64,000 bases of DNA from Pseudomonas oryzihabitans NBRC 102199 (GCF_000730625.1 NZ_BBIT01000001.1:62001-126000), one strand, 5' to 3'; shown: positions 44,756 to 55,590, counted from the first letter of the stretch. Translations and numbers: made by a program. Notes: generated by a model not told the origin, from the sequence alone.

Positions 44756-45958
44756 TTAGCCCTGCAGCACCGCGGCGATGGCCTGGATGGTCGGGGGCAG
44801 ATTGCGCTCGTTCAGCGCTGCCACGCAGATGCGTCCGGTGCTGACCGCATAGATGCCGAATTCGCTCTTCAGCCGCTCGACCTGCTCGGCGGTGAGGCCG
44901 GAGTAGGAGAACATGCCGCGCTGGGCGTTCACGAAGGCAAAGTCGCGATTGGCGCCAGCGGCGGCCAGGCCTTCCACCAGGGCGTTGCGCATGCTGCGGA
45001 TGCGCTGGCGCATCTCGCCCAGCTCGGCTTCCCAGAGGGCGCGCAGCTCGGGATTGCTCAGCACCGTGGCGACGATGGTGGCGCCATGGGTCGGCGGGTT
45101 TGAATAGTTGGTGCGGATCACGCGCTTGACCTGGGACAGCACCCGGGCGCTTTCCTCGCGGCTCTCGCTGACCAGGGTCAGGGCGCCTACCCGCTCGCCG
45201 TACAGCGAGAAGGACTTGGAGAAGGAGCTGGAGACCAGGAAGGTCAGGCCGGAGTCGGCGAACAGGCGCACGGCCTGGGCGTCTTCCTCGATGCCGTCGC
45301 CAAAGCCCTGGTAGGCGATGTCGAGGAAGGGCACCAGGTTGCGCGCCTTGACCACGTCCAGCACCGCCTGCCAGTCGGCCGGCTGCAGATCGACGCCGGT
45401 GGGGTTGTGGCAGCAGGCGTGCAGCACCACCACCGAGCGCTCCGGCAAGGCCTGGAGATCGGCCAGGAAGCCTTCGCGATTCAGGCCGTTGCTGGTCGCG
45501 TCGTAGTAACGATAGTTCTGCACGGGGAAGCCGGCGCTTTCGAACAGCGCACGGTGGTTTTCCCAGCTCGGGTCGCTGATGGCGACCACGGCATCCGGCA
45601 GCAGCCGCTTGAGGAAGTCGGCGCCGATCTTCAACGCGCCGGTGCCACCGACGGCCTGGACCGTGATGGCGCGGCCGTCGCGGACCAGGCTCGACTCGGC
45701 ACCGAACAGCAGGTGCTGCACGGCCTGGTCATAGGCGGCGATGCCCTCGATGGGTAGGTAGCCACGCGGCGCCTGGGCGGCCACGCGCTGCTTCTCGGCC
45801 TCGGCCACGGCGCGCAGCAGCGGGATGCGGCCCTGCTCGTCGTAGTAGACCCCCACGCCCAGATTGACCTTGTGCGGACGGGCATCGGCGTTATAGGCCT
45901 CGTTCAGGCCAAGGATGGGGTCACGGGGTGCCATTTCGACGGCGGAGAACAAACTCAT
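44756..45958 (-). CDS. Aromatic/aspartate aminotransferase (TyrB/PhhC-like)
   Basis: A 400-residue class I PLP aminotransferase. The N terminus SLFSAVEMAPRDPILGLNEAY and KVNLGVGVYYDEQG match the aspartate/aromatic subgroup. SDPSWENHRALF and HACCHNPTGVDL (about 185-197) are substrate and cofactor positions. The PLP Lys is in SSSFSKSFSLYGERVGAL (about 245). It interconverts aspartate or aromatic amino acids with 2-oxo acids. The ATG is followed by typical sequence, while the open frame beyond (to 46228) is not. It lies next to uvrB in divergent orientation, as in P. aeruginosa. Confidence 0.92.
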   Translation of the reverse strand: MSLFSAVEMAPRDPILGLNEAYNADARPHKVNLGVGVYYDEQGRIPLLRAVAEAEKQRVAAQAPRGYLPIEGIAAYDQAVQHLLFGAESSLVRDGRAITVQAVGGTGALKIGADFLKRLLPDAVVAISDPSWENHRALFESAGFPVQNYRYYDATSNGLNREGFLADLQALPERSVVVLHACCHNPTGVDLQPADWQAVLDVVKARNLVPFLDIAYQGFGDGIEEDAQAVRLFADSGLTFLVSSSFSKSFSLYGERVGALTLVSESREESARVLSQVKRVIRTNYSNPPTHGATIVATVLSNPELRALWEAELGEMRQRIRSMRNALVEGLAAAGANRDFAFVNAQRGMFSYSGLTAEQVERLKSEFGIYAVSTGRICVAALNERNLPPTIQAIAAVLQG

Positions 45959-46205
45959 GGGGCAGCGGCTCGAATGAGGGGTGAAGGGAAGGGCGGAACG
46001 CTCGGGAAGCGGAAGTATAGCCCCCTGCAGTCGCCATCGCGACCCGACCTCCGTCGGAGTTTTCCTGACGTGCGGCGACGCGGGCAGATTGCAAAAGGGC
46101 GCTGGCGACCTCATCTGGGTGGTTCCAGTCCTTTCCTCGTCCGCATCGCTCCGGCCTCCGGTCGGCGCGCTGTCGTCCGTGCATTTTCGCGCTATTGAGG
46201 CAGCC

Positions 46206-48215
46206 ATGTCCGCATTCCAGCTCTCCACCCGCTACACCCCGGCCGGCGACCAGCCCGAAGCCATTCGCCAGATGGTGGAAGGCCTGGAGGCAGGTCTGTC
46301 GCACCAGACCCTGCTCGGCGTGACCGGCTCGGGCAAGACCTTCAGCATCGCCAACGTCATCGCCCAGGTGCAGCGCCCGACCATGGTGCTGGCGCCTAAC
46401 AAGACCCTGGCCGCCCAGCTCTATGGCGAATTCAAGGCCTTCTTCCCGAACAACTCGGTGGAGTACTTCGTCTCCTACTACGACTACTACCAGCCGGAAG
46501 CCTATGTGCCCTCGTCGGACACCTTCATCGAGAAGGATTCGTCCATCAACGATCACATCGAGCAGATGCGCCTGTCCGCCACCAAGGCGCTGCTGGAGCG
46601 CAAGGACGCCATCATCGTCGCCTCGGTGTCCTCCATCTATGGCCTGGGCAGTCCCGAGGCCTACCTGAAGATGGTGCTGCACCTGGATCGCGGTGATCGC
46701 ATCGACCAGCGCACCATCCTGCGCCGGCTGGCCGAGCTGCAATACAGCCGCAACGACATGGAATTCGCCCGCGCCACCTTCCGGGTACGCGGCGACGTCA
46801 TCGACATCTTCCCGGCGGAATCCGACCTGGAAGCCGTGCGCGTCGAGTTGTTCGACGACGAGGTGGAAAGCCTGTCGGCCTTCGATCCCCTGACCGGCGA
46901 GGTGATCCGCAAGCTGCCGCGCTTCACCTTCTATCCCAAGACCCACTACGCCACACCGCGCGAGACCCTGCTGGGCGCCATCGAGAACATCAAGCTGGAA
47001 CTGGCCGATCGCCTGGAATGGCTGCGCGGCCAGAATCGTCTGCTCGAGGCCCAGCGCCTGGAACAGCGCACCCGCTTCGACCTGGAGATGATCCTCGAAC
47101 TGGGCTACTGCAACGGCATCGAGAACTACAGTCGCTATCTGTCGGGCCGTGGTCCGGGCGAGCCGCCACCCACCCTCTACGACTATCTCCCGAGCAACGC
47201 CCTGCTGGTGATCGACGAATCCCACGTCACCGTTCCGCAGATCGGCGCCATGTTCAAGGGCGACCGCTCGCGCAAGGAAACCCTCGTGGAATACGGCTTC
47301 CGCCTACCCTCGGCGCTGGACAATCGGCCACTGAAGTTCGAGGAATGGGAAGCCGGCGCGCCCCAGACCATCTTTGTCTCGGCGACCCCGGGACCCTATG
47401 AGGAAGAGCACGCCGGGCGCGTGGTCGAGCAGGTGGTACGACCCACCGGCCTGGTCGATCCGGTGATCGAGATCCGCCCGGCCACCACCCAGGTGGACGA
47501 CCTGCTCTCCGAGATCCGCCTGCGGGTGGCCCAGGAGGAGCGGGTACTCTGCACCACCCTGACCAAGCGCATGGCCGAGGACCTCACCGACTACCTGGCC
47601 GACCACGACGTGCGGGTGCGCTATCTGCACTCGGACATCGATACCGTGGAGCGGGTGGAGATCATCCGCGACCTGCGCCTGGGCACCTTCGACGTCCTGG
47701 TGGGCATCAACCTCCTGCGCGAAGGTCTGGACATGCCCGAGGTCTCCCTGGTGGCGGTGCTCGACGCCGACAAGGAGGGCTTCCTGCGTTCCGAGCGCTC
47801 GCTGATCCAGACCATCGGCCGGGCGGCGCGCAACCTCAACGGCAAGGCCATCCTCTACGCCGACAGCATCACCGGCTCCATGCAGCGTGCCATCGACGAG
47901 ACCGAGCGCCGCCGTAACAAGCAGCTGGCCTTCAACGAAGAACACGGCATCGTGCCCCAGGGCATCAAGAAGGACATCCGCGACATCATGGAAGGCGCCG
48001 CGGCTCCGGGTGCCAAGGGCAAGCGGCGGGTGGCCAAGGCGGCCGAGGACAAGGGCGAATACGCCGCCGAACTGCGTTTGCCCAGCGAGATCGGCAAGCG
48101 TATCCGCCAGCTCGAAGAGAAGATGCTGCAACTGGCGCGTGACCTGCAGTTCGAGTCCGCCGCCCAGCTGCGCGACGAGATCCAGGCCCTGCGCGAGCGC
48201 CTGGTCCAGGTCTGA
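46206..48215 (+). CDS. uvrB: Excinuclease ABC subunit UvrB
   Basis: Damage-verifying helicase-like subunit of nucleotide excision repair; 669 residues, normal length. Walker [10 protein letters not shown] is at residues 39-47, the beta-hairpin [12 protein letters not shown] near 93, Walker B-type [12 protein letters not shown] near 335, helicase motif [10 protein letters not shown] near 535, and the C-terminal UVR coiled coil for UvrC binding ([18 protein letters not shown]) near 633. The ATG is set by homology; the frame is open 225 bp upstream. No LexA box was found in front. Confidence 0.97.
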   Translation: MSAFQLSTRYTPAGDQPEAIRQMVEGLEAGLSHQTLLGVTGSGKTFSIANVIAQVQRPTMVLAPNKTLAAQLYGEFKAFFPNNSVEYFVSYYDYYQPEAYVPSSDTFIEKDSSINDHIEQMRLSATKALLERKDAIIVASVSSIYGLGSPEAYLKMVLHLDRGDRIDQRTILRRLAELQYSRNDMEFARATFRVRGDVIDIFPAESDLEAVRVELFDDEVESLSAFDPLTGEVIRKLPRFTFYPKTHYATPRETLLGAIENIKLELADRLEWLRGQNRLLEAQRLEQRTRFDLEMILELGYCNGIENYSRYLSGRGPGEPPPTLYDYLPSNALLVIDESHVTVPQIGAMFKGDRSRKETLVEYGFRLPSALDNRPLKFEEWEAGAPQTIFVSATPGPYEEEHAGRVVEQVVRPTGLVDPVIEIRPATTQVDDLLSEIRLRVAQEERVLCTTLTKRMAEDLTDYLADHDVRVRYLHSDIDTVERVEIIRDLRLGTFDVLVGINLLREGLDMPEVSLVAVLDADKEGFLRSERSLIQTIGRAARNLNGKAILYADSITGSMQRAIDETERRRNKQLAFNEEHGIVPQGIKKDIRDIMEGAAAPGAKGKRRVAKAAEDKGEYAAELRLPSEIGKRIRQLEEKMLQLARDLQFESAAQLRDEIQALRERLVQV

Positions 48216-48229
48216 ACCCGCTCCAACTG

Positions 48230-48251
48230 GCAGCGCCAGGGCTGGCGCTGC
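48230..48251 (+). terminator. Hairpin after uvrB
   Basis: GCAGCGCCA and TGGCGCTGC form a 9-bp perfect stem with a GGGC loop, 14 bp after the uvrB stop. There is no T-run, so termination would be weak. Confidence 0.4.
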
Positions 48252-48293
48252 TACCATTCCGCCTTTGTCCCTTCGCGTTTCTCGAGAAAGCCG

Positions 48294-49775
48294 ATGACCA
48301 CCGTTCGCACGCGCATCGCGCCGTCGCCCACTGGCGACCCGCATGTCGGTACCGCCTATATCGCCCTGTTCAACCTCTGCTTCGCCCGTCAGCACGGCGG
48401 TCAGTTCATCCTGCGCATTGAGGATACCGACCAGGTCCGCTCGACCCGCGAATCCGAACAGCAGATCTACGACGCCCTGCGCTGGCTGGGCATCGAGTGG
48501 GACGAGGGCCCGGACGTCGGTGGCCCCCATGGTCCCTATCGGCAGAGCGAACGCGGCGAGATCTACTGGAAATACGCCCGGGAGCTGGTGGAGAAGGGCC
48601 ATGCCTTCTACTGCTTCGCTACGCCCGAAGAGCTCGACCAGATGCGTGCCGAACAGCAGGCGCGCGGCGAGACCCCCCGCTACGACGGTCGCGGCCTGCG
48701 CCTGACCCCGGAAGAAGTGCAGCAGCGCCTGGACGCTGGTCAGCCCTATGTGATCCGCATGAAGGTGCCGGAGGAGGGTGTCTGCGTCGTCCCCGACCTG
48801 CTGCGCGGCGATGTCGAGATCCCCTGGGATCGCATGGACATGCAGGTGCTGATGAAGGCCGACGGCCTGCCCACCTACTTCCTCGCCAACGTGGTCGACG
48901 ACCACCTGATGGGCATCACCCACGTCCTGCGTGGCGAAGAGTGGCTGCCCTCGGCGCCCAAGCTGATCAAGCTCTACGAATACTTCGGCTGGGAGCAGCC
49001 GCAGCTGTGCTACATGCCGCTGCTGCGCAACCCGGACAAGAGCAAGCTCTCCAAGCGCAAGAATCCCACCTCGGTGACCTTCTATCAGCGCATGGGTTAC
49101 CTGCCCGAAGCCATGCTCAACTACCTCGGCCGCATGGGCTGGTCCATGCCGGACGAGCGCGAGAAATTCACCCTGGACGAGATGGTCGAGCACTTCGACC
49201 TCCAGCGCGTCTCCCTCGGCGGTCCGATCTTCGACGTCGAGAAGCTCTCCTGGCTCAACGGCCAGTGGCTGCGCGAGCTGAGTCCCGAGCGCTTCGCCGC
49301 CGAGGTACAGCACTGGGCGCTCAATCCCGAGTACCTGCTCAAGATCGCCCCGCTGGTGCAACAGCGGGTCGAGACCTTCAGCCAGATCGCCCCGCTGGCC
49401 GGCTTCTTCTTCAGCGGCGCCCTGAATCTGGATCCGGCGCTGTTCCAGCACAAGAAGCTGTCCGCCGACCAGGTCCGCCTGGTCATGCAGCTGCTGCTGT
49501 GGAAGCTCGAAGCCCTGCGCCAGTGGGACAAGGAGCGCATCACCGCGGTGATCCAGGTGGTCGCCGAGCACCAGCAGCTCAAGCTGCGGGACGTCATGCC
49601 GCTGCTGTTCGCCGCCATCACTGGCCAGGCCAGTTCGGTCTCGGTGCTCGACGCCATGGAGATCCTTGGGCCGGACCTCACCCGCTTCCGCCTGCGCCAG
49701 GCGGTCGAGTTGCTGGGCGCGCCCTCCAAGAAGGAAACCAAGGAGTGGGAGAAACTGTTGGCCGAACTCGGCTGA
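48294..49775 (+). CDS. gltX: Glutamyl-tRNA synthetase
   Basis: Charges tRNA-Glu; 493 residues, class I synthetase. The HIGH-like motif is [16 protein letters not shown] (residues 9-24) and the KMSKS-like motif [12 protein letters not shown] is near 247. The anticodon-binding helical domain follows. Initiates 78 bp after uvrB; uvrB and gltX are close neighbours in many pseudomonads. Confidence 0.97.
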   Translation: MTTVRTRIAPSPTGDPHVGTAYIALFNLCFARQHGGQFILRIEDTDQVRSTRESEQQIYDALRWLGIEWDEGPDVGGPHGPYRQSERGEIYWKYARELVEKGHAFYCFATPEELDQMRAEQQARGETPRYDGRGLRLTPEEVQQRLDAGQPYVIRMKVPEEGVCVVPDLLRGDVEIPWDRMDMQVLMKADGLPTYFLANVVDDHLMGITHVLRGEEWLPSAPKLIKLYEYFGWEQPQLCYMPLLRNPDKSKLSKRKNPTSVTFYQRMGYLPEAMLNYLGRMGWSMPDEREKFTLDEMVEHFDLQRVSLGGPIFDVEKLSWLNGQWLRELSPERFAAEVQHWALNPEYLLKIAPLVQQRVETFSQIAPLAGFFFSGALNLDPALFQHKKLSADQVRLVMQLLLWKLEALRQWDKERITAVIQVVAEHQQLKLRDVMPLLFAAITGQASSVSVLDAMEILGPDLTRFRLRQAVELLGAPSKKETKEWEKLLAELG

Positions 49776-49786
49776 CAGTCGCCCGA

Positions 49787-49808
49787 CCGACCCCGACGTC
49801 GGGGTCGG
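49787..49808 (+). terminator. Perfect-palindrome hairpin after gltX
   Basis: An 11-bp arm CCGACCCCGAC and its exact complement abut with no extra loop bases; CTTCCTCCTC follows. It starts 11 bp after the gltX stop and likely ends that transcript. Confidence 0.6.
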
Positions 49809-49826
49809 CTTCCTCCTCGCGCCAGG

Positions 49827-50447
49827 ATGGCCCCGATGACCTCCGTGACTCCCCAGCGGCACAATCTGCTCGAAGACGTACTGGCCTTGCTCAGCGCGAC
49901 CCTGATGATCGCCCTGGCGGTCAATCTCTATCGCCACGCGGGCCTGCTCACCGGCGGTACCGCGGGCCTGGCCTTTCTCGCCCAGTACGGCACGCGCCTC
50001 TCCTTCGGGCAGGCGTTCTTTCTCATCAACCTGCCGTTCTACTGGCTGGCCGTGCGGCGCATGGGCTGGGCCTTTACCCTGCGGACCCTGGCGGCGGTGA
50101 CCCTGGTGTCGCTGCTTACCGAGCTGACCCCGCACTTCGTCGCCTTCAGTGCCCTGCAACCCCTCTATGCCGCCGTGATGGGCGGCGTACTGATGGGCGT
50201 GGGGCTGCTGATCCTCTTCCGCCACCAGGCCAGCCTCGGCGGCATCAACATCGCCGTGCTCTATCTGCAACAGCGCTATGGCTGGCGGGCGGGCAAGGTG
50301 CAGATGGGCATCGATTGCCTGATCGTCCTGCTGTCGCTGTGGGTCGTCGAGCCAGGTGCCATCCTCGTCTCCATCCTGGGCGCCGTGATCCTCAATCTGA
50401 CCCTGGCGATCAACCATCGGCCGGGGCGTTACAGCGCCATCAGCTAG
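49827..50447 (+). CDS. YitT-family membrane protein
   Basis: A 206-residue integral membrane protein with five to six hydrophobic segments (for example LLSATLMIALAVNLYRHAGL, AGLAFLAQYG, LYAAVMGGVLMGVGLLILF). The pattern GGTAGLAFL and GGINIAVLYL is typical of YitT/DUF161 repeats. Function not established in the family. The second ATG (49836) is as likely as the first because the AGG ribosome-site bases are too close to 49827. Confidence 0.85.
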   Translation: MAPMTSVTPQRHNLLEDVLALLSATLMIALAVNLYRHAGLLTGGTAGLAFLAQYGTRLSFGQAFFLINLPFYWLAVRRMGWAFTLRTLAAVTLVSLLTELTPHFVAFSALQPLYAAVMGGVLMGVGLLILFRHQASLGGINIAVLYLQQRYGWRAGKVQMGIDCLIVLLSLWVVEPGAILVSILGAVILNLTLAINHRPGRYSAIS

Positions 50448-50560
50448 GGGCTTTCCGTCGCGCAGGCGCAACTTCGATTGGTCCGCGACCCGCCTTGGCT
50501 TTAAGATGGCGCCCATTTTCGGCGGCCCAGCCGTCGTCATCGCAAGTTGAAGAGGTCTCC

Positions 50561-51673
50561 ATGAGCTGCGATTTCCTGGCACAAGCCCTTCCCGGCGTAC
50601 AGAAACTCTCGCCCTACGTGCCCGGCAAGCCCGTCGATGAACTGGCCCGCGAACTGGGCCTGGCGCCCGCCAGCATCGTCAAGCTCGCCAGCAACGAGAA
50701 TCCCCTCGGCCCCAGTGCCAAGGCGCTCGAGGCCATCCGCGCCGAGCTGGCCGAGCTGACCCGCTATCCCGATGGCGGCGGCTTCGACCTCAAGCAGGCC
50801 CTGAGCCAGAGGTTCGGTGTGGCCGCCAACGGCATCACCCTGGGCAACGGCTCCAACGACATCCTCGAACTGGTCGCCCGTGCCTACCTGGCGCCCGGCT
50901 ACAACGCCGTGTTCAGCGAGCATGCCTTCGCCGTCTATCCACTGGTGACCCTGGCGATCGGTGCCGAAGGCCGTAGCGTCCCGGCCAAGGACTATGGGCA
51001 TGACCTCGAGGCCATGCTCGCTGCTATCGATGCCGACACCCGGGTGGTCTTTGTCGCCAATCCCAACAACCCCACGGGTACCTGGTTCGACAGCGAGGCC
51101 CTGGCACGCTTCCTCGCCCGCGTCCCCGAGCATGTCCTGGTGGTGCTGGACGAGGCCTACATCGAATACGCCGAAGGCGACGAGTTGCCGGACGGCCTGG
51201 CGTTCCTGGCCCAGTACCCCAACCTCATCGTCTCGCGGACCTTTTCCAAGGCCTATGGCCTGGCCGCCCTGCGCGTCGGCTATGCCTTCTCCTCGCCGAC
51301 CGTGGCCGATGTCCTCAACCGGGTGCGCCAGCCGTTCAATGTCAACAGCCTGGCCCAGGCCGCGGCCTGTGCGGCCCTGGCCGACAGCGACTACCTGGCC
51401 CGCAGCCGGGCGCTCAACGATGCCGGTATGGCCCAGCTGGAAGCCGGTTTCCGCGATCTCGACCTCAAGTGGATTCCCTCCCGTGGCAATTTCATCGCCG
51501 TGGACCTGGGGCGCGACGCTGCGCCGATCAATCAGGGGCTGCTGCAGGAGGGCGTCATCGTGCGGCCCGTCGCCGGCTATGGCATGCCCACCTTCCTGCG
51601 CGTCTCCATCGGCACCGAAGCGGAAAATGCCCGTTTCCTGGCGGCGCTGAGCAAGGTCCTGGGTCGTGGCTGA
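50561..51673 (+). CDS. hisC: Histidinol-phosphate aminotransferase (HisC type)
   Basis: A 370-residue class I/II PLP aminotransferase of the HisC family. KLASNENPLGPS is near residue 45, NPNNPTG near 166, DEAYIEYAEGDELP near 198 and the PLP Lys in SRTFSKAYGLAALRVGYAF near 228. In P. aeruginosa the second hisC copy sits directly before the prephenate dehydrogenase gene, as here, and such copies may act on aromatic oxo acids as well as imidazole-acetol phosphate. The start ATG follows AGAGG by five bases; the open frame extends far upstream through gltX in a shadow frame. Confidence 0.93.
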   Translation: MSCDFLAQALPGVQKLSPYVPGKPVDELARELGLAPASIVKLASNENPLGPSAKALEAIRAELAELTRYPDGGGFDLKQALSQRFGVAANGITLGNGSNDILELVARAYLAPGYNAVFSEHAFAVYPLVTLAIGAEGRSVPAKDYGHDLEAMLAAIDADTRVVFVANPNNPTGTWFDSEALARFLARVPEHVLVVLDEAYIEYAEGDELPDGLAFLAQYPNLIVSRTFSKAYGLAALRVGYAFSSPTVADVLNRVRQPFNVNSLAQAAACAALADSDYLARSRALNDAGMAQLEAGFRDLDLKWIPSRGNFIAVDLGRDAAPINQGLLQEGVIVRPVAGYGMPTFLRVSIGTEAENARFLAALSKVLGRG

Positions 51674-52613
51674 AGTGGCCACCCCCCTGATCGAACGTCT
51701 CGTCGTTGTCGGCCTGGGCCTGATCGGCGGCTCCTTCGCCAAGGGCGCCCGCGCCAGCGGCCTCTGCCGTGAGGTGGTCGGGATCGATCGCGATCCGGAG
51801 ACCCGCCGGTTGGCGGTCGAGCTGGGCGTCGTCGACCGCTGCGTCGCCGAGCTGGCCGAGGCCTGCCCGGGTGCCGACGTCATCCAGCTCGCCGTTCCCA
51901 TCCTGGCTATGGAGCGGGTGCTGGCCGAGCTTGCGGCCCTGCCGCTGCAGGGCGCCATCCTCACCGACGTCGGCAGCGCCAAGGGCAACGTGGTGCGCGC
52001 CGCGCGTCAGGCCTTCGCCGGCCAGTCGCTGCGCTTCGTGCCGGGTCATCCCATCGCCGGCTCCGAACGCAGCGGCGTGACGGCGGCCAACGCGGCGCTG
52101 TTCAATCGTCACAAGGTCATCCTCACACCGCTGGAAGAGACCCTGCCGGCCGATCTGGACAAGGTCGATCGGCTCTGGCGCGCCATAGGGGCCGATGTCG
52201 AGCACATGACCGTCGAGCACCACGACCAGGTCCTCGCCGCGACCAGCCATTTGCCGCATCTGCTGGCCTTCAATCTGGTGGACTCCCTGGCCAAGCGCAG
52301 CGAGAACCGCGAGATCTTCCACTATGCCGCCGGCGGCTTCCGCGACTTCACCCGCATCGCCGGCAGCGATCCGACCATGTGGCACGACATCTTCATCGCC
52401 AATCGCGAAGCCGTGCTGCAGGCCCTGGACACCTATCGCGCCGATCTCGACGAACTGCGTGGCGCCATCCAGGCCGGCGATGGTCAGTTCCTCATGGAGG
52501 TGCTGACCCATGCGCGCGGCGCACGCGAATATTTCGGGCGCATCCTCGCCAGTCGTACCCAGGCCGGCGCCCAGGTCGCCGCCCATCATTCTCTTACGGA
52601 GGGGCACTCATGA
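51666..52613 (+). CDS. tyrA: Prephenate dehydrogenase (TyrA), stand-alone
   Basis: Oxidises prephenate to 4-hydroxyphenylpyruvate (or arogenate to tyrosine) with NAD. The 315-residue protein has [12 protein letters not shown] (about 15-26), DVGSAKGN near 101, [12 protein letters not shown] near 126 and [15 protein letters not shown] near 197. It starts with GTG overlapping hisC by eight bases. In P. aeruginosa and most pseudomonads this domain is fused to a C-terminal EPSP synthase (AroA), giving about 745 residues; here the protein ends after the TyrA helical domain and cmk begins four bases before the stop. There is no trace of AroA in the window. Confidence 0.94.
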   Translation: MAEVATPLIERLVVVGLGLIGGSFAKGARASGLCREVVGIDRDPETRRLAVELGVVDRCVAELAEACPGADVIQLAVPILAMERVLAELAALPLQGAILTDVGSAKGNVVRAARQAFAGQSLRFVPGHPIAGSERSGVTAANAALFNRHKVILTPLEETLPADLDKVDRLWRAIGADVEHMTVEHHDQVLAATSHLPHLLAFNLVDSLAKRSENREIFHYAAGGFRDFTRIAGSDPTMWHDIFIANREAVLQALDTYRADLDELRGAIQAGDGQFLMEVLTHARGAREYFGRILASRTQAGAQVAAHHSLTEGHS

Positions 52614-53296
52614 GCAGTACCGCACCCGTCATCACCCTCGATGGTCCCGGCGGTTCGGGGAAGGGCACCCTTGCGGCGCTGGTCGCCCGTCAGTTGGGCT
52701 GGAATCTGCTGGATTCCGGCGCGCTCTATCGCCTGCTGGCCTTCGCTGCGCGCAACCATGGCGTGGACTACACCAACGAGGAGTCGCTCAAGCTGCTGGC
52801 GGCCCATCTGGACGTCCAGTTCCTTGCCGGGCATGAGCACGGCCAGCGCATCATTCTCGAAGGCGAGGACGTCACCGACGTCATCCGGACCGAGGAAGTC
52901 GGCGCCGGTGCCTCCCAGGTCGCCACCCTGCCGGCCGTGCGCGATGCCCTGCTGCAGCGCCAGCAGGCCTTCCGTGAGGCGCCCGGTCTGGTCGCCGACG
53001 GTCGCGACATGGGCACCGTGGTGTTCCCGGACGCCGAGCTGAAGATCTTTCTGACCGCCGGTGCCGAGGAACGGGCACAGAGGCGTTATCTTCAGTTGAA
53101 GCAGAAGGGCGAAAATGTTAGCTTGCCTGCCCTCCTGGAAGAGATCCGTGAGCGGGACGCCCGCGATAGTCAGCGTAGCGTTGCTCCGCTCAAGCCGGCC
53201 GACGATGCCGTCGAGCTGGATTCCACGCATCTCTCCATACAACAGGTATTGGAACGCATCCTGACCCTGGCCGCCGAGCGCGACCTGGCGGGATGA
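52610..53296 (+). CDS. cmk: Cytidylate kinase
   Basis: Phosphorylates CMP and dCMP; 228 residues. P-loop [17 protein letters not shown] (residues 8-24), the [15 protein letters not shown]-binding segment, [13 protein letters not shown] near 128 and the [10 protein letters not shown] lid region. ATGA overlap with tyrA and a strong ACGGAGGGG ribosome site. The pair cmk-rpsA is conserved across proteobacteria. Confidence 0.96.
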   Translation: MSSTAPVITLDGPGGSGKGTLAALVARQLGWNLLDSGALYRLLAFAARNHGVDYTNEESLKLLAAHLDVQFLAGHEHGQRIILEGEDVTDVIRTEEVGAGASQVATLPAVRDALLQRQQAFREAPGLVADGRDMGTVVFPDAELKIFLTAGAEERAQRRYLQLKQKGENVSLPALLEEIRERDARDSQRSVAPLKPADDAVELDSTHLSIQQVLERILTLAAERDLAG

Positions 53297-53327
53297 AGGC
53301 CGAGACTCATCCGAGTCGTCGGTGAAA

Positions 53328-53419
53328 GCTGCCGGGAACCAGTCGCATCCCGGCAGCCGGATGGTAACCACTCACCCCGCATGGGCTGGTCATGCGGTAG
53401 CCGGATACATCGGGTATCC
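53328..53419 (+). promoter_or_regulatory. Structured rpsA leader (three tandem hairpins)
   Basis: Three consecutive stems precede rpsA: GCTGCCGGGA with TCCCGGCAGC (53328-53357), CCGCATG with CATGCGG (53377-53397) and GGATAC with GTATCC (53403-53419). The last ends 17 bp before the ATG at 53437. Gammaproteobacterial rpsA mRNAs have a folded leader that S1 protein binds to repress its own translation without a strong Shine-Dalgarno; the absence of a good one here fits that. Confidence 0.75.
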
Positions 53420-53436
53420 ATACAACAGGTATGAAC

Positions 53437-55116
53437 ATGAGCGAAAGCTTCGCAGAACTCTTTGAAGAAAGTCTGAAATCCCTCGACATGCAGCCGGGCG
53501 CCATCATCGTCGGCACCGTGGTGTCGATCGATGGCGACTGGGTTGTGGTCGATACCGGCCTGAAATCCGAAGGCCTGGTTCCGCTCGAGCAGTTCTACAA
53601 CGAACAAGGCGAGCTGACCATCAACGTGGGTGACGAAGTCCACGTAGCCCTGGATGCCGTCGAAGACGGTTTCGGCGAAACCAAAGTGTCTCGCGAAAAG
53701 GCCAAGCGCGCCGAGTCCTGGCTGGTCCTGGAAGCCGCGTTCAGCGCCGACGAAGTGGTCAAGGGTGTCATCAACGGCAAGGTCAAGGGCGGTTTCACCG
53801 TCGACGTCAGCGGCATCCGCGCGTTCCTGCCGGGCTCCCTGGTCGATGTCCGTCCGGTGCGTGACACCACCCACCTGGAAGGCAAGGAACTCGAGTTCAA
53901 GGTCATCAAGCTGGACCAGAAGCGCAACAACGTTGTCGTTTCCCGTCGTAGCGTCCTGGAAGCCGAGAACAGCGCCGAGCGTGAAGCGCTGCTGGAATCC
54001 CTGCAGGAAGGCCAGCAAGTCAAGGGTATCGTCAAGAACCTCACCGACTACGGTGCGTTCGTCGACCTGGGCGGCGTAGACGGCCTGCTGCACATCACCG
54101 ACATGGCTTGGAAGCGCATCAAGCATCCGTCGGAAATCGTCAACGTCGGCGACGAGATCGACGTCAAGGTGCTGAAGTTCGACCGCGAGCGCAACCGCGT
54201 CTCCCTGGGTCTGAAGCAGCTGGGCGAAGATCCGTGGGTCGCCATCAAGGCCCGTTACCCGGAAGGCACCCGCGTTCAGGCGCGCGTCACCAACCTCACC
54301 GACTACGGCTGCTTCGCCGAGCTGGAAGAGGGCGTGGAAGGCCTGGTGCACGTGTCCGAAATGGACTGGACCAACAAGAACATCCACCCGTCCAAGGTCG
54401 TTCAGGTTGGCGACGAAGTGGAAGTCATGGTCCTGGATATCGACGAAGAGCGTCGTCGTATCTCCCTGGGCATCAAGCAGTGCCGCGCTAACCCGTGGGA
54501 AGAGTTCTCGGGTCAGTTCAACAAGGGCGACCGCATCTCCGGCACCATCAAGTCGATCACCGATTTCGGTATCTTCATTGGTCTGGAAGGCGGTATCGAC
54601 GGCCTGGTACACCTGTCCGACATCTCCTGGAACGAAACCGGCGAAGAAGCCGTGCGTCGCTTCAAGAAGGGTGACGAGCTGGACACCGTGATCCTGTCGG
54701 TCGACCCGGAGCGCGAGCGCATCTCCCTGGGCATCAAGCAGCTGGAAGACGATCCGTTCTCCAACTACGCCTCCCTGAACGAGAAAGGCACAATCGTGCG
54801 CGGTACCGTCAAGGAAGTCGATGCCAAGGGCGCTGTCATCACCCTGGCCAACGAGATCGAAGGCGTCCTGAAGGCGTCCGAAATCAGCCGTGACCGCGTC
54901 GAAGACGCCCGTAACGTGCTGAAGGAAGGCGACGAAGTCGAAGCCAAGATCATCAGCATCGATCGCAAGAGCCGCGTGATCAGCCTCTCCGTCAAGTCCA
55001 AGGACGTCGACGACGAGAAGGAAGCCATGAGCTCCCTGCGTAGCAAGCAAGAGCCTGCTGCTGGCCCCACCACCATCGGCGACCTGATCAAGGCGCAGAT
55101 GGAAAGCCAGAACTAA
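53437..55116 (+). CDS. rpsA: 30S ribosomal protein S1
   Basis: mRNA-binding protein of the small subunit; 559 residues, the same as in P. aeruginosa. Six S1 repeats can be counted, each with a core such as [20 protein letters not shown] or [20 protein letters not shown]. The N terminus [19 protein letters not shown] defines the start; an ATG two codons earlier is possible. Codon use is strongly biased, as expected for a highly expressed gene. Single unit with leader and terminator. Confidence 0.97.
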   Translation: MSESFAELFEESLKSLDMQPGAIIVGTVVSIDGDWVVVDTGLKSEGLVPLEQFYNEQGELTINVGDEVHVALDAVEDGFGETKVSREKAKRAESWLVLEAAFSADEVVKGVINGKVKGGFTVDVSGIRAFLPGSLVDVRPVRDTTHLEGKELEFKVIKLDQKRNNVVVSRRSVLEAENSAEREALLESLQEGQQVKGIVKNLTDYGAFVDLGGVDGLLHITDMAWKRIKHPSEIVNVGDEIDVKVLKFDRERNRVSLGLKQLGEDPWVAIKARYPEGTRVQARVTNLTDYGCFAELEEGVEGLVHVSEMDWTNKNIHPSKVVQVGDEVEVMVLDIDEERRRISLGIKQCRANPWEEFSGQFNKGDRISGTIKSITDFGIFIGLEGGIDGLVHLSDISWNETGEEAVRRFKKGDELDTVILSVDPERERISLGIKQLEDDPFSNYASLNEKGTIVRGTVKEVDAKGAVITLANEIEGVLKASEISRDRVEDARNVLKEGDEVEAKIISIDRKSRVISLSVKSKDVDDEKEAMSSLRSKQEPAAGPTTIGDLIKAQMESQN

Positions 55117-55130
55117 GTTCGAGCTTGAAT

Positions 55131-55161
55131 AAAAGGCGACCCTTCGGGGTCGCTTTTTTTT
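55131..55161 (+). terminator. Rho-independent terminator after rpsA
   Basis: GCGACCC and GGGTCGC pair around a TTCG tetraloop, followed by eight T and preceded by A bases. It lies 14 bp after the rpsA stop. Confidence 0.95.
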
Positions 55162-55302
55162 GTCCGGAAGAAAGCGGGCAGGGTGGTCACGGCCCGTAAA
55201 AAGTTGTGGAGGTGAAGCCGCCGGCTTGACTTTTCAAAAATCGGCCAGCGTGCTAAAAGTCCTTGAAGGTGATCTAGCCGCTTGATAACGAAGGAAAAAT
55301 CC

Positions 55303-55590
55303 ATGACCAAGTCGGAGTTGATCGAGCGCATCGTTTCCTATCAGGGGCAGCTGTCGTCCAGGGATGTCGAGCTGGCGATCAAGACCATGCTGGAGCAGAT
55401 GGCCCAGGCGCTTTCCACCGGGGACCGTATCGAGATTCGGGGCTTTGGCAGCTTCTCGCTGCACTATCGGGCTCCCCGTACCGGACGCAATCCCAAGACC
55501 GGCGAGTCGGTGCTGCTGGACGGCAAGTTCGTCCCGCACTTCAAGCCTGGCAAGGAGTTGAGAGACAGGGTCAATGAGCTGGAGCCATAA
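55303..55590 (+). CDS. ihfB: Integration host factor subunit beta
   Basis: DNA-bending protein subunit; 95 residues. HU/IHF fold with [17 protein letters not shown] at the start, the DNA-intercalating beta arm around [21 protein letters not shown] and the C-terminal [11 protein letters not shown]. The start is the ATG after GAAGGAAAAA; a near upstream ATG is not preceded by a ribosome site. In Pseudomonas ihfB (himD) marks one flank of the O-antigen locus. Confidence 0.96.
   Translation: MTKSELIERIVSYQGQLSSRDVELAIKTMLEQMAQALSTGDRIEIRGFGSFSLHYRAPRTGRNPKTGESVLLDGKFVPHFKPGKELRDRVNELEP

Noticed and set aside
44600..44760. tRNA-Asn as an attachment site of an integrated element
   Set aside because: No integrase, no direct repeat of the tRNA 3' end and only core genes on both sides.
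46108..46130. CTGGGTGGTTCCAG as a LexA box before uvrB
   Set aside because: A LexA box needs CTG and CAG ten bases apart; here they are eight apart.
48497..50560. Upstream extension of the hisC frame through gltX
   Set aside because: The frame is open by chance; the sequence before 50561 is not protein-like and overlaps gltX and yitT in other frames.
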